Part shown: one piece after another, positions 36,981-46,079 of the stretch
Numbering within the stretch: the stretch's first letter is position 1
Layout: every line of letters begins with the position of its first letter
Assembly (NCBI GenBank): GCA_016717855.1
Contig: JADKEV010000023.1
Span: 1 to 64,000, forward strand
Reading direction: 5' to 3'
DNA from: Betaproteobacteria bacterium
Lineage (GTDB): Bacteria; Pseudomonadota; Gammaproteobacteria; Burkholderiales; Casimicrobiaceae
Length of the DNA: 64,000 nt
Translations under genes and position numbers: made by a program
Notes under the pieces: model-generated
Seen by the model: only the letters and a program-made list of their open reading frames with translations
Told to the model about the DNA's origin: nothing
Databases searched by the model: none

Positions 36981-39344
36981 ATGCACAAGGACTCGCAGGC
37001 GAAACATCCATCAAGCGTTTCCACGCGCGTCCGGCGCGCGGGGCTGGCGCTGCCCCTGCTGCTCGTGCTGCCCCCCGCGCACGCGGCGGGACTCGGCGGC
37101 CACGAGGTCCAGTCGGCGCTGGGCCAGCCGCTGCGCATGGTGGTGCAGGTCACGGCGCGGCCCGACGAGACGTTAGACGCCAACTGCTTCAAGATCCATC
37201 CATTCACGGTCGCCAATGACGGCTTGCCGCAGCTCACCAACGCGCAAGTGTCGCTGGACAGGCGGGGCAACCAGCCGCGCCTGGTCGTCAGCAGCTCGCG
37301 CCCGATACTCGATCCCATCGTCCGGGTCTCCATCGATGTCGGCTGCGACACGACGCTCCGGCGCGACCTCACGTTGCTGCTCGACCCGCTTCCCGTCATC
37401 GAGACGCAGGTGGAAGGCACGGCGCCGGCAAGGCCCGCCGAAACCACCGCCGCCGCACCGGCCCCCGCGCGACTCGCCCCTGCCGACGAACCGGCACGCG
37501 CCGCGGCCATTGGCAGCGCTGGCGTACCAGGTGGCGGTTCGGAATCCTCCGGACAGGGCGCCGCTCCGACGCCAGCGCCGGACCGTGCCACCGCAGCTCC
37601 GGCGCCGCGCGCCGCGCGCCCGGACGACAGTGCTCGCAAGAGCGCCGCACAGACCCGGCCGCCCCGCGCCGTCAGTGCGCAGGAACGCCCTCTGGCGGAG
37701 CAGCTGCGGCAACGCCCACCCCGGCCCGTCGCGCCGCAACAGCGCGACCGGCTCTCAATTTCCGCGTCCGGGCCGCCGCTGGAGACCTACGTCGGCGCGC
37801 CGATCACGCCGCGGCTGATGCTGTCGACAACGCTGGCCGATCGCAGCGCACAGCCGCCGCTGTCCGAAAGCGCCCTCTCCATACTGCGCCAGAAGCAGGC
37901 GCGGCTGAAAGCGGCCCCCACCGAGGAGGATATCCCCAGCCTGGAAGCCGAACTGGTCGTGCTGCAAAAGCGCACCGCCGAAATGCGCAACCAGCTCGAC
38001 ACGGTGATGGCGCAGATGGCGGCGTTGCGCGGACCCGCGGATGGCGCACCGGCAACGCAGCAGGCGGCGGCGGACAGCGGTGCCACCACGCCGGTGCGCT
38101 CGATGCCTCCGGAAGTCCAGGGCATCCGCTGGAACTGGACCGATCCGCGCGTACTCGTCGCCGGCGCGCTGGCGCTGATCATCGCGCTGCTGATCATCGG
38201 CTTCGCGCTGTGGCTGCGGCGCGAGCGGACCGACGCGCGCCGCGCCGCGCGCTGGAACAAGGCGCCCTACGTGCCGGCCACCGCGCCGGCGTCAGTCTCG
38301 CCGCCGCCGGGCATGTCGATCGGAACCGATCGTGACACCGAGCGGCTGGAGAGGTTCACGGCGCCGGCTGACCGGCCCCCGATGCCGGACAGTTACGCGT
38401 TCACGCCGTTCTCCACTGACCATGCGGCATCCGCGTTGGGCGTCTCCGATCTTGCGCAGGCGACAGAAAAAGCCGGTGTCTTCGTCACGCTAGGCAGGCC
38501 CGAGCAGGCCATGGATGTCCTGCGCGATCACATCGACCACGAGCCCAAGCCGAGTCCGATGGCCTGGCTGATGCTGCTGGACCTCTATCGGCAAACCAGC
38601 CGGCGCGGCGAATTTCTCGAGGTCGCGAAACGGTTCCACACGGAGTTCAACGCCGAGACGCCCGCCTGGGACCAGACCTCGCCGCTGCACGACGCGGGCC
38701 TCGCCGCGTTTCCTCACCTGGTCGGGAAGATCCGCGACGGGTGGCCCCGGCACGAGGCCCGCGCGTTCATCGAAGAACTTCTGTACGACAACCGCGGCGG
38801 CTCGCGCATCGGCTTCAGCCTGCCGGCGTTCCGCGACCTGCTGCTTCTGCACGGCATCGTCGACGAGTACATCGCGGCGCTCGAGGTGCCGGCGCGGACC
38901 GATCCCTGGACCGGCGTCGTGCTGGCGCCGGCGGCGCCCGCCCCCCCACCACATCTGGCCGATGTGTGGGCAGCGGCGTCCGCCTCGGCGCCTGACCAGA
39001 CGGCACCCGGGAACGCGGCCACCGCTCAGGCGCCCCCGGACAATGCGACGGCCGGCCGCACGGCGCCCGACCACGCGGAGCAGCCCGCGCTGCAACTGGA
39101 TCCGGCCCTCGTGTCCACCGCGGCGCAGGGTTCTTCGCTGGAAACAAATTATCCGGTCATCGTCGAGGCCATCGTGTCGCGCTGGGGCAAGCCCGGCGCC
39201 GCGGACTATCTGGGCAACCTCATCCGTTCGTCGAACGACGTTCGCGGACCCGGCATGTCGAACGAAACGATGTCCGAACTTGTCATGCTGCACGACGTCG
39301 CGCTGGAACTGGGCGATCCCGAATCGCGGTTCGCGGCGGCCTGA
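36981..39344 (+). CDS. FimV-like inner-membrane protein
   Basis: 787 residues. A signal peptide (ends PPAHA) precedes a FimV N-terminal domain (LGGHEVQSALGQPLRMVVQVTARPDETLDANCFKI). A long Ala/Pro-rich periplasmic linker follows, then a coiled-coil stretch (EAELVVLQKRTAEMRNQLDTVMAQMAAL). One membrane helix (VLVAGALALIIALLIIGFALWLRR, about residue 390) precedes a cytoplasmic TPR-like region (AGVFVTLGRPEQAMDVLRDHI) and a C-terminal domain with MSELVMLHDVALELGD. FimV organises poles, type IV pili and cyclic-AMP signalling in Pseudomonas. I see no LysM domain, usual in FimV. Confidence 0.8.
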   Translation: MHKDSQAKHPSSVSTRVRRAGLALPLLLVLPPAHAAGLGGHEVQSALGQPLRMVVQVTARPDETLDANCFKIHPFTVANDGLPQLTNAQVSLDRRGNQPRLVVSSSRPILDPIVRVSIDVGCDTTLRRDLTLLLDPLPVIETQVEGTAPARPAETTAAAPAPARLAPADEPARAAAIGSAGVPGGGSESSGQGAAPTPAPDRATAAPAPRAARPDDSARKSAAQTRPPRAVSAQERPLAEQLRQRPPRPVAPQQRDRLSISASGPPLETYVGAPITPRLMLSTTLADRSAQPPLSESALSILRQKQARLKAAPTEEDIPSLEAELVVLQKRTAEMRNQLDTVMAQMAALRGPADGAPATQQAAADSGATTPVRSMPPEVQGIRWNWTDPRVLVAGALALIIALLIIGFALWLRRERTDARRAARWNKAPYVPATAPASVSPPPGMSIGTDRDTERLERFTAPADRPPMPDSYAFTPFSTDHAASALGVSDLAQATEKAGVFVTLGRPEQAMDVLRDHIDHEPKPSPMAWLMLLDLYRQTSRRGEFLEVAKRFHTEFNAETPAWDQTSPLHDAGLAAFPHLVGKIRDGWPRHEARAFIEELLYDNRGGSRIGFSLPAFRDLLLLHGIVDEYIAALEVPARTDPWTGVVLAPAAPAPPPHLADVWAAASASAPDQTAPGNAATAQAPPDNATAGRTAPDHAEQPALQLDPALVSTAAQGSSLETNYPVIVEAIVSRWGKPGAADYLGNLIRSSNDVRGPGMSNETMSELVMLHDVALELGDPESRFAAA

Positions 39345-39577
39345 CCGGCGTCGCCGCCGGTCGCAGCACGCATCGACGGGCCACGCGTCCTGATCCGCAG
39401 GCAGCCCACTGGTCAGCCTGGTCGGCGGACCGCTCCACCATCCTCGCGCCGAATTTTTCCAACCCTGCCGCGGGCACTTGCGTTACCATTTTGCAGCGCG
39501 AATCACGTTGCCGCCAGCCGGCTCCTTCCACCTGCGCGGACTTCGAGCCGGAGTCTCGCCAACCGGGACACTCCACC

Positions 39578-40015
39578 ATGAACCCTGACTTGCTTTCTTT
39601 CACGCCGTGGACTGCGCTGGCCGGCGGCGTGCTCATCGGCCTCGCCGTGGCGATCCTCGCGCTGGCGAACGGCCGGCAGGCCAGCGTCAGCGCGATCGCC
39701 GCCGGATTGCTGCGGCTGGACCTTGCCGACCTCCCGTGGCGCGTGGCGTTCGTGGCCGGACTGGTCGTCGCGCCCACGCTCTACGGCGCGTTCGTCTACC
39801 TGCCCACGCTCAAGATCGACGCCAATTACTCGACCCTGATCGCCGCGGGACTGCTCGTGGGCGTCGGCGCGCGCTATGCCGGAGGCTGCACCAGCGGACA
39901 CGGCATCTGCGGACTGGCGCGCCTGTCGCCCCGCTCCCTGGTGGCGACCCTGCTGTTCCTGGCCGCGGGCGTCGCCACGGTCTACGTCGCCCGCCATCTG
40001 CTCACCACCGCCTGA
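39578..40015 (+). CDS. YeeE/YedE family transporter subunit A (sulfur transport type)
   Basis: A 145-residue membrane protein with four predicted helices. It contains the hallmark GARYAGGCTSGHGICGLARLSPRS, in which the cysteines of YeeE relay thiosulfate-derived sulfur. It is the first half of a two-gene YeeE/YedE (DUF395) transporter. The second half starts 6 bp downstream and a persulfide dioxygenase gene follows, which fits uptake or export of reduced sulfur. Start MNPDLLSFTPWTALAGG at 39578 is preferred to the longer frame. Confidence 0.88.
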   Translation: MNPDLLSFTPWTALAGGVLIGLAVAILALANGRQASVSAIAAGLLRLDLADLPWRVAFVAGLVVAPTLYGAFVYLPTLKIDANYSTLIAAGLLVGVGARYAGGCTSGHGICGLARLSPRSLVATLLFLAAGVATVYVARHLLTTA

Positions 40016-40021
40016 GCCGCC

Positions 40022-40522
40022 ATGACCATCTTCTATGCCTTCCTCGCGGGCCTGCTGTTCGGCATCGGCTTGATCGTCTCCGACATGGTCAGCCCGTCGA
40101 AGGTGCTGGCGTTCCTCGATGTGGCCGGCAAGTGGGACCCGTCGCTGGCGGTGGTCGCGGCCGCCGCCGTCGCGGTGGGCGTGATCGCGTACGCGGTGGC
40201 GCGCAAGCGCACCGACACGCTGCTGGGAACGCCGATGCGGCTGCCGCAAGCGACGGCGATCGATCCCCGGCTGGCGCTCGGTAGCCTCGTGTTCGGCATC
40301 GGCTGGGGGCTGGCCGGCTTCGGTCCGGGCCCGGCGCTGGCGGCGCTGGGCACCGGCCATGTGAAAGCGTTCCTCTTCGTCGTCGCGATGATCGCCGGTA
40401 TGGGCATTTACGAATTCGCCGAGTACAAGCGCGCGCAGAAGGCCAGAAGCGCGCTTGCCAGCGAGCACCACGCCCATGAACATCACCGCGCCGGCGGCAA
40501 GCACAAGGGCCGGCGGCACTGA
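40022..40522 (+). CDS. YeeE/YedE family transporter subunit B
   Basis: A 166-residue membrane protein. AFLAGLLFGIGLIVSDMVSPSKVLAFLDVAGKWDPSLA and FGIGWGLAGFGPGPALAALG are conserved in the second half of split YeeE/YedE transporters (often PmpB or DUF6691). The usual FGxGWxLxGxCPGP cysteine is replaced by glycine (GFGPGP), so it may not relay sulfur itself. The C-terminal tail is histidine-rich (HHAHEHHRAGGKHKGRRH), a possible metal-binding tail. Its stop overlaps the next start by one base (TGATG). Confidence 0.85.
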   Translation: MTIFYAFLAGLLFGIGLIVSDMVSPSKVLAFLDVAGKWDPSLAVVAAAAVAVGVIAYAVARKRTDTLLGTPMRLPQATAIDPRLALGSLVFGIGWGLAGFGPGPALAALGTGHVKAFLFVVAMIAGMGIYEFAEYKRAQKARSALASEHHAHEHHRAGGKHKGRRH

Positions 40523-41595
40523 TGCTGATCTTCCGTCAGCTCTTCGATACCCAATCGTCGACCTACACCTACCTGCTGGGCGACGCGCGGAGCGGCGCGG
40601 CCATCCTGATCGACCCCGTATTCGAGCAGGCTCCACGCGACGCGGCGTTATTGCGCGAACTGGGCCTGAAGCTCGCCACGACGCTGGAAACGCATGTCCA
40701 CGCCGACCACGTTACCGGCGCGTGGCTGATGAAGCACAAGACCGGCAGCGCGATCGCGCTCTCCGCGGAGAGCGGCGCGCAGGGCGCCGACCGCTATCTA
40801 GCCCACGGCGACCGGTTGCCGTTCGGCGGTCGCTCTCTCGAGGTGCGCGCGACGCCGGGACATACCCACGGTTGCGTGACCTTCGTCGCGGACGACGAGA
40901 GCATGGCGTTCACCGGCGACTGCCTGCTGATCCGCGGCTGCGGCCGCACCGACTTCCAGCAGGGCGATCCGCGCGCGATGTACCGCTCGGTGAAGAGCCA
41001 GATCCTGTCGCTGCCGCCGTCGTGCCTGCTGTATCCGGCGCACGACTATCGCGGCCTGACCGTGACCAGTGTCGCCGAGGAGCGCGCGTTCAATCCGCGG
41101 CTGGGCGGCGAGATCGGCGAGATGGATTTTGTCGGCTACATGCAGAACCTGGGACTGCCGCATCCCAAGCTGATGGACATCGCGGTGCCGGCCAACCTGC
41201 GCTGCGGGCAGCCGGAACAGGACGCGGCGATGCCCGCAGAGCCGGCATGGGCGCCGCTGACGTTCACCTTCGCCGGCATCTGGGAAATCGCGCCGGATGC
41301 GCTGGAGGAGCGCGCGGCCGGCCTGCAGATCGTCGACGTGCGCGAGCTCGGGGAATTCGACGGGCCGCTGGGGCGCATCCGCGGCGCGCGGTCGGTGCCG
41401 CTGGCCGAGCTCGCCGGCCGCAGCGGGGAACTCGCGCCGGACCGCCCCATCGTCGCCGTGTGCCGCTCCGGCGCGCGTTCGGCGCAGGCGGTGGTCATGC
41501 TGCAGAAGGCCGGCTTCAGGGACGTCGCGAACCTGGCCGGCGGCATGCTGCGCTGGCGCGCCGAAGGGCACCGGATCGAGGGAGGGCGAGAGTAA
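40522..41595 (+). CDS. MBL-fold persulfide dioxygenase fused to rhodanese
   Basis: 357 residues. The N-terminal metallo-beta-lactamase domain is of the ETHE1/Blh type: THVHADHVTG at residues about 57-66, TPGHTHGCVTF, FTGDCLLIRGCGRTDFQQGD and LLYPAHDYRG carry the iron ligands and the substrate-side GRTDFQ. The C-terminal rhodanese domain has the catalytic loop VCRSGARSAQA (Cys nucleophile). Such fusions oxidise glutathione persulfide to sulfite and/or move sulfane sulfur. Coupled to the YeeE/YedE pair, it completes a sulfane-sulfur handling operon. Confidence 0.92.
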   Translation: MLIFRQLFDTQSSTYTYLLGDARSGAAILIDPVFEQAPRDAALLRELGLKLATTLETHVHADHVTGAWLMKHKTGSAIALSAESGAQGADRYLAHGDRLPFGGRSLEVRATPGHTHGCVTFVADDESMAFTGDCLLIRGCGRTDFQQGDPRAMYRSVKSQILSLPPSCLLYPAHDYRGLTVTSVAEERAFNPRLGGEIGEMDFVGYMQNLGLPHPKLMDIAVPANLRCGQPEQDAAMPAEPAWAPLTFTFAGIWEIAPDALEERAAGLQIVDVRELGEFDGPLGRIRGARSVPLAELAGRSGELAPDRPIVAVCRSGARSAQAVVMLQKAGFRDVANLAGGMLRWRAEGHRIEGGRE

Positions 41596-41602
41596 GGCCC
41601 GC

Positions 41603-43594
41603 TCAGGGTTTCAGGCTCTCGATCTGCGCGGCGATGGCGGGCGCGTTGTCGCGAGTGGCGCCGGGTCCGATGGCGTTGGCGATCAGGCTGTCGCCGGTCA
41701 GATTGAACAGGTAGCGCAGGATCAGCAGGCCGTCGGTCAGGGCATCGGCCTGGCCGTTGCCGTCGATGTCGAGGAAGGGCTTGATGTCGAGGAGGTAGTC
41801 GGCGATCGCGGTATCGGTGTTCCGCGGCGCGCCCGGCGTCACGGCATTGTCGATCAGTCCCGGACCCGACAGGCCGAACAGGTAACGCAGGGCCAGCAGC
41901 CCGTCGGTCAGCGCGTCATAGTTGCCTTCGCCATCGATGTCGAGCACCTGCGCTCCGACCGGCACCGCGGCGAACGTGGCGGTAACTGTGGTCGGGGCGG
42001 TGACCGTGAACACGCAGTCGCCCGTCCCCGTGCATGGACCCAGCCAGCCGGTGAACTGGTGGCCCGCGGTCGGTGTCGCCGTGAGTGTGAGCGATGTGCC
42101 CGTCATGTACATGTCGCTGCACGTGGGACCACACGAGATGAGGCCGGAGTTGCCTTGGACCGTCCCGCTCCCGCTGCCCGCCTTCGCAGCGGTCACGGCG
42201 ACGGGTCCCTGCACCGTCAGCGTCACGTCGTTGCCGCTGCCGCCGACGTAGCTGATGATCATGTCGACCGCGCCGACGGTGAGCGTCGCGCCTTCGGCGA
42301 GCCCATTGAACGTGCCGGCGAGCGCGCCGGCGGAGTTCTTTTCCAGGATCGTGAACACGGTGCCGGGCACCGGACTGCCGTTCACGGTGAGGTTCAGCGC
42401 CGTACCGTTCAGCGCAACCGCGCCGTTGATCGTCAGCTTCTGCCCGGTCGTGATGTTGAGCGCGGAACCCGTACTGCCGGCAAACGACGCCGCCGTTCCG
42501 CTGAAGGCGCCCATGTCCAGTATGCCGCCGGTGCTGCCGCCCAGAGTCAGCGCTGAATTGGGCGACAACGCGTCGTTCGCCAGCAGCCGCAGCATGCCGC
42601 CGGCGCCAAGGGTAAAACTGCTGGGGCCCGAGTAGGTGTTGCCGGCATTCGAGAGCGCGATCTTCCCGTCCACGCCATTGCAGCACTGCAACCCGCCGGT
42701 CCCGCTGACCGGGCCGCTGAACGTGACCTGCCGTCCGAAGATATTGAAATTGGAGGCCTGCGGGCTGCTGCCATTCAGGACCACCGGCCCGCCCCAGATT
42801 CGATTGGCGTTCGCCTGCATCATCCCGTTGCCACTCGTTCCGCTGCCCTGCTCCAGGGTCAGGTGTTCGTTCGCGATATCGGCGCCCAGGACCAGCGTGC
42901 CGCTGCCGAACACCCTGGTCCCGTCAGCGGCCGAGCCGCCGGCGCCGAGCGCGTTCGGATGATTCACCTGCAGGTATCCGCTGTTGACGACAACCGGCCC
43001 GGTGAACGTGTTGTTGCCGGCAAGCCTGAGGCCGACGTCACCGCCGACGCCGTCGACCGACAACCCGCCGCTGCCGGAAATCACGCCATTGACAAACGTA
43101 TAGGGAACCGTGGAGTCCCAGACAAAGCTGAGCACGCTGCCGTTCAGATCGATCGGGCCGTTCAGATTGAACGCGCCGTCGGCGCCGGTGGACGTATCGA
43201 CTACGGCTACCGCCGCGCCGAACTTCAACGGATTGGTCAACGCCAGCGTGTTCTGGCTCACGCCGGTCGCCTTGCTGGTGATCGCGGCGGCGCCAGCGAT
43301 CGTCAGGTTGCCGGTTCCCGTCAGCGTGTAACCGCCGCCGGCTCCGGAAAACGTCAGCGCGTTGACCGACAGATTGCTGATGTCCTGGACCATCGCCTTG
43401 TTGAGCGCAACCTCCGGAAACTCCAGGTCGTCGCCGGCGGCGGGTCCACCTGCACAGCTCCAGTTGGTGCTCTCGCTCCAGTTGCCGCTGGTGGCGCCGG
43501 TCCAGACACAAGGGAGGGCGACAGCGATGCCCGATGCGCCGATGCCGGCTGCAAGCAACGCGAGGGTGCTGGCGAAAGGGAGGAATTTGTGCAC
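41603..43594 (-). CDS. secreted repeat protein with InlB-like and tandem dockerin-like modules
   Basis: About 663 residues from GTG 43594 (VHKFLPFASTLALLAAGIGASGIAVA signal peptide). No ATG fits, and the longer frame upstream crosses a poly-G tract. The body (residues about 30-470) is rich in Gly/Ser/Asn beta-helix repeats like autotransporter passengers (GSGGLSVDGVGG; LTLGGSTGGILDMG). Then comes a bacterial repeat with FTGWLGPCTGTGDCVFTVTAPTTVTATFA (InlB B-repeat-like). Last are two dockerin-like calcium loops, DIDGEGNYDALTDGLLALRYLFGL and DIDGNGQADALTDGLLILRYLFNL. There is no C-terminal beta-barrel. Probably secreted and surface-located; function unknown. Confidence 0.75.
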   Translation of the reverse strand: MHKFLPFASTLALLAAGIGASGIAVALPCVWTGATSGNWSESTNWSCAGGPAAGDDLEFPEVALNKAMVQDISNLSVNALTFSGAGGGYTLTGTGNLTIAGAAAITSKATGVSQNTLALTNPLKFGAAVAVVDTSTGADGAFNLNGPIDLNGSVLSFVWDSTVPYTFVNGVISGSGGLSVDGVGGDVGLRLAGNNTFTGPVVVNSGYLQVNHPNALGAGGSAADGTRVFGSGTLVLGADIANEHLTLEQGSGTSGNGMMQANANRIWGGPVVLNGSSPQASNFNIFGRQVTFSGPVSGTGGLQCCNGVDGKIALSNAGNTYSGPSSFTLGAGGMLRLLANDALSPNSALTLGGSTGGILDMGAFSGTAASFAGSTGSALNITTGQKLTINGAVALNGTALNLTVNGSPVPGTVFTILEKNSAGALAGTFNGLAEGATLTVGAVDMIISYVGGSGNDVTLTVQGPVAVTAAKAGSGSGTVQGNSGLISCGPTCSDMYMTGTSLTLTATPTAGHQFTGWLGPCTGTGDCVFTVTAPTTVTATFAAVPVGAQVLDIDGEGNYDALTDGLLALRYLFGLSGPGLIDNAVTPGAPRNTDTAIADYLLDIKPFLDIDGNGQADALTDGLLILRYLFNLTGDSLIANAIGPGATRDNAPAIAAQIESLKP

Positions 43595-43668
43595 GCTTGC
43601 AGTTCCCGTGTCGGGCAGGGTTTCAAGTCTAGCATCGGACCATGCTATAGCCAATCCCGGACGCCGGC

Positions 43669-43803
43669 CGGGGAGGGGGGAGCCGGGAGAGGGCGCGGCG
43701 CGGACAAAAAGGAGAGAGGGGGGGGGGGGGGGGAGCGGGGGGGGGGCGGGGGGAGGGGGGGGGGGGGCGGCGCGGCGCCGCGGCCCGCCCGGGCCCGGGC
43801 GGC
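43669..43803. other. second poly-G tract, probable assembly artefact
   Basis: About 135 bp dominated by G runs of up to 15 or more, flanked by GC-only sequence. It lies just upstream of the secreted repeat protein start, where a promoter would be expected. In composition it matches the tract at 20985-21252. Including its flanks, 43595-43957 holds no gene. Confidence 0.65.
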
Positions 43804-43966
43804 CGTAACCAGGGCCGCGCCCGACAAACCGAACATAGCGCAGCCGGCGGGTCACTTGTGCAGCTGACTCCTGGATGGCAAACTGCGGCAACCGCCCTGA
43901 CATGCGGCGGGAAGAAGGCAGGGGCGGCTGTGCCTGGCGAGTGGAGACGAACGAAGGATGATCAGG

Positions 43967-44416
43967 ATGAAGAACGATGCAGGAATGCGGGCGATCCCCG
44001 CATGGGCGCGCCGGACCGCTGTCGCCGCGTTGCTGGCGACGACTATTGTCCTGCCGGTGCATGCCGAGGACACAGGCATCAAGGATGACGTCAAGCGCGC
44101 GGGCCAGGCGGTCGGCAGCACGGCCCGCGAAGCCGGCCAGAAAGCGAAAAGCATCGGCTCCGAAATCGGCCAGGGTGCAAAGAAGGCCGGGACTGAGATT
44201 GGTCAGGGAGCGAAGAAGGTCGGCTCTGAGATCGCGCAGGGCGCAAAAAACGCCGGGACCGAAATCGCGCAAGGCGCAAAAAAGGTCGGCTCAGAAATCG
44301 GCGCCGGCGCGAAGACCACCGGGCGCGCCGTCGCCAACGCCGCCCGGCAAAGCGGCGAAGCCGTCCGCGACGCGCCGAAGAACATCAAGGAATCGATGAC
44401 GGGAGAAAAGCCGTAG
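43967..44416 (+). CDS. secreted LEA-like 11-mer repeat protein
   Basis: About 149 residues from ATG 43967 (MKNDAGMRAIPAWARRTAVAALLATTIVLPVHA signal peptide). AGG lies just upstream; ATG 43958 is also possible. The mature protein is a run of 11-residue repeats of the form IGQGAKKVGSE/IAQGAKKAGTE, Lys/Ala/Gly-rich with no hydrophobic core, as in group 3 LEA proteins. Such sequences are disordered when hydrated and helical on drying or on membranes. The repeats are nearly identical at DNA level, so copy number could vary. Probably periplasmic, perhaps a stress protein; the role is inferred. Confidence 0.7.
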   Translation: MKNDAGMRAIPAWARRTAVAALLATTIVLPVHAEDTGIKDDVKRAGQAVGSTAREAGQKAKSIGSEIGQGAKKAGTEIGQGAKKVGSEIAQGAKNAGTEIAQGAKKVGSEIGAGAKTTGRAVANAARQSGEAVRDAPKNIKESMTGEKP

Positions 44417-44465
44417 GATGGGTGGAGCAAAGCGATACCCATCATTGATGGGTCGAGCCCAGCGA
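44413..44465 (+). repeat. GTAGGATGGGTGGAGCGCAG repeat unit plus partial copy
   Basis: A full unit at 44413-44443, beginning inside the stop codon of the 11-mer repeat gene, followed by a partial unit (GATGGGTCGAGCCCAGCGA) at 44447-44465. Same family as at 22125, 34693 and 56391. Confidence 0.8.
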
Positions 44466-44542
44466 CCACCACCCCGTACTTCGAAATGCCACCCCCACCC
44501 CGCAGGCGGGGCGAGGAAGCGCCCGGGAAAGTTCGCCGGCAG

Positions 44543-46048
44543 CTACTGCCCAGCCGGCGCGCCGCGCCCCATCCGGTTCCACAACCTCTTCGCCAGCGGC
44601 CAGAACCATATTGCAAACGTGATCGCCGCCAGCGTGGCCGCAATCGGCCGGCTGAAGAAAGTGGCCAGGCTGCCATCGGACTTGATCATCGACGTGACGA
44701 GATTCTCTTCCAGCATGCCGCCCAGCACCACGCCGAGGATCGCCGGCGCGATCGGGAAACTTGTTCTCTTCCAGCAGGTAGGCGATGACCCCGGCGATCA
44801 GCATGATCGCGATGTCGAATCCGGTGTTGTTGATCGCGAACGAGCCGACGACGCAGAACAGCAGGATCACCGGCATCAGCACGTGGCGCGGCACTTTCAG
44901 GATGCGCTTGGCAACCTTGATGCACAGGAAGCCCAGCGGGATCATGATCAGGTTGGCGATGATGAACAGCAGGAAAACCGCGTAGATGTTCTGCGGGTTC
45001 TGGTGAACAGCGACGGCCCGGGATTCATGTTCTTCATGTACAGCACGCCGATCACGATCGCGGTGATCGAGTCGCCGGGAATGCCGAACACCAGCGCCGG
45101 AATCCACGCGCCGGCCAGCGCGCTGTTGTTGGCCGACCCGCTCTCGACGATGCCCTCGACGTGGCCGGTGCCGAACTTTTCCGGCTCCTTCGAGAACTTC
45201 TTGCTGATCCCGTACGACATCCACGCGGCGATGTCGGCGCCCGCGCCGGGCAGCGCGCCGACCAGCGTGCCCAGCACGCTCCCGCGCAGGATCTGCTGCG
45301 GGTACTTCACCGCGAGACCCCACATGCCCTTGAAGACGTTGCCGATCGGCCGCTCGACGATCTCGAGCTCGGGCTCCATGTTGACGACGAAGCGGATGAT
45401 CTCCGACACGGCGAACATGCCTATCATCAGCGGGATCAGGCCGATGCCGCCCATCATCTCGACGTTGCCGAAGGTGAAGCGGGGAAACGCCGCCGGGTTG
45501 CCCAGGCCGACGCAGGCGATGAGCAGGCCGGCGAACAGCGACGCCATCCCCTTGAGCGGTCGCTCGCTCGAAATGAACACCGCGCAGGTCAGCCCCATCA
45601 GGACCAGCCAGAAGTACTCGAACGAGCTGAAGTTCAGCGCGAACTCGGCCAGCGTCGGCGCGGCCACCATCAGCACCGCGGTGCCGAACAGCCCGCCGAC
45701 GGCGGAAAAGACCAGCCCCGCGCCCAGCGCCACTTCGGCCTGGCCCTTGCGCGTCATCGCGTAAGCCTCGTCGGTGTAGGCGGCAGACGCGGGCGTCCCG
45801 GGCATGCGCAGCAGGCAGCCGGGAATGTCGCCGGAGAAAATCGCCATCGCCGTCGCGCTGACGATGGCGGCGATGGCCGGAATCGGCGCCATGAAGAAAG
45901 TCACCGGCACCAGCAGCGCGGTGGCCATGGTCGCGGTCAGTCCCGGCACCGCGCCGACGAACAGCCCGTACAGCGACGCTCCCAGGATCACCAGGATGTT
46001 GTAGGGCTCGAACACCATCGAGAAGGCCTGCGCCCAGGCTGCGCTCAT
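44543..46048 (-). pseudogene. tctA: tripartite tricarboxylate transporter permease TctA, two frameshifts
   Basis: The large membrane subunit of a TctCBA carrier. Frame 1 (46048 to about 45000) begins MSAAWAQAFSMVFEPYNILVILGASLYGLFVGAVPGLTATMATALL and contains the signatures GDIPGCLLRMPGTPASAAYT and GALPGAGADIAAWMSYG. The sequence continues in a second frame (NPQNIYAVFLLFIIANLIMIPLG) and after about 44757 in a third (PIAPAILGVVLGGMLEENLVTSM), ending at 44543. One base seems missing near 45000 and one extra near 44757. All conserved parts are present, so I suspect sequencing indels in an intact gene of about 500 codons. Confidence 0.85.
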
Positions 46049-46079
46049 CGCGGTTCTTTCTCTTGGGTCGCCGTGGCGG

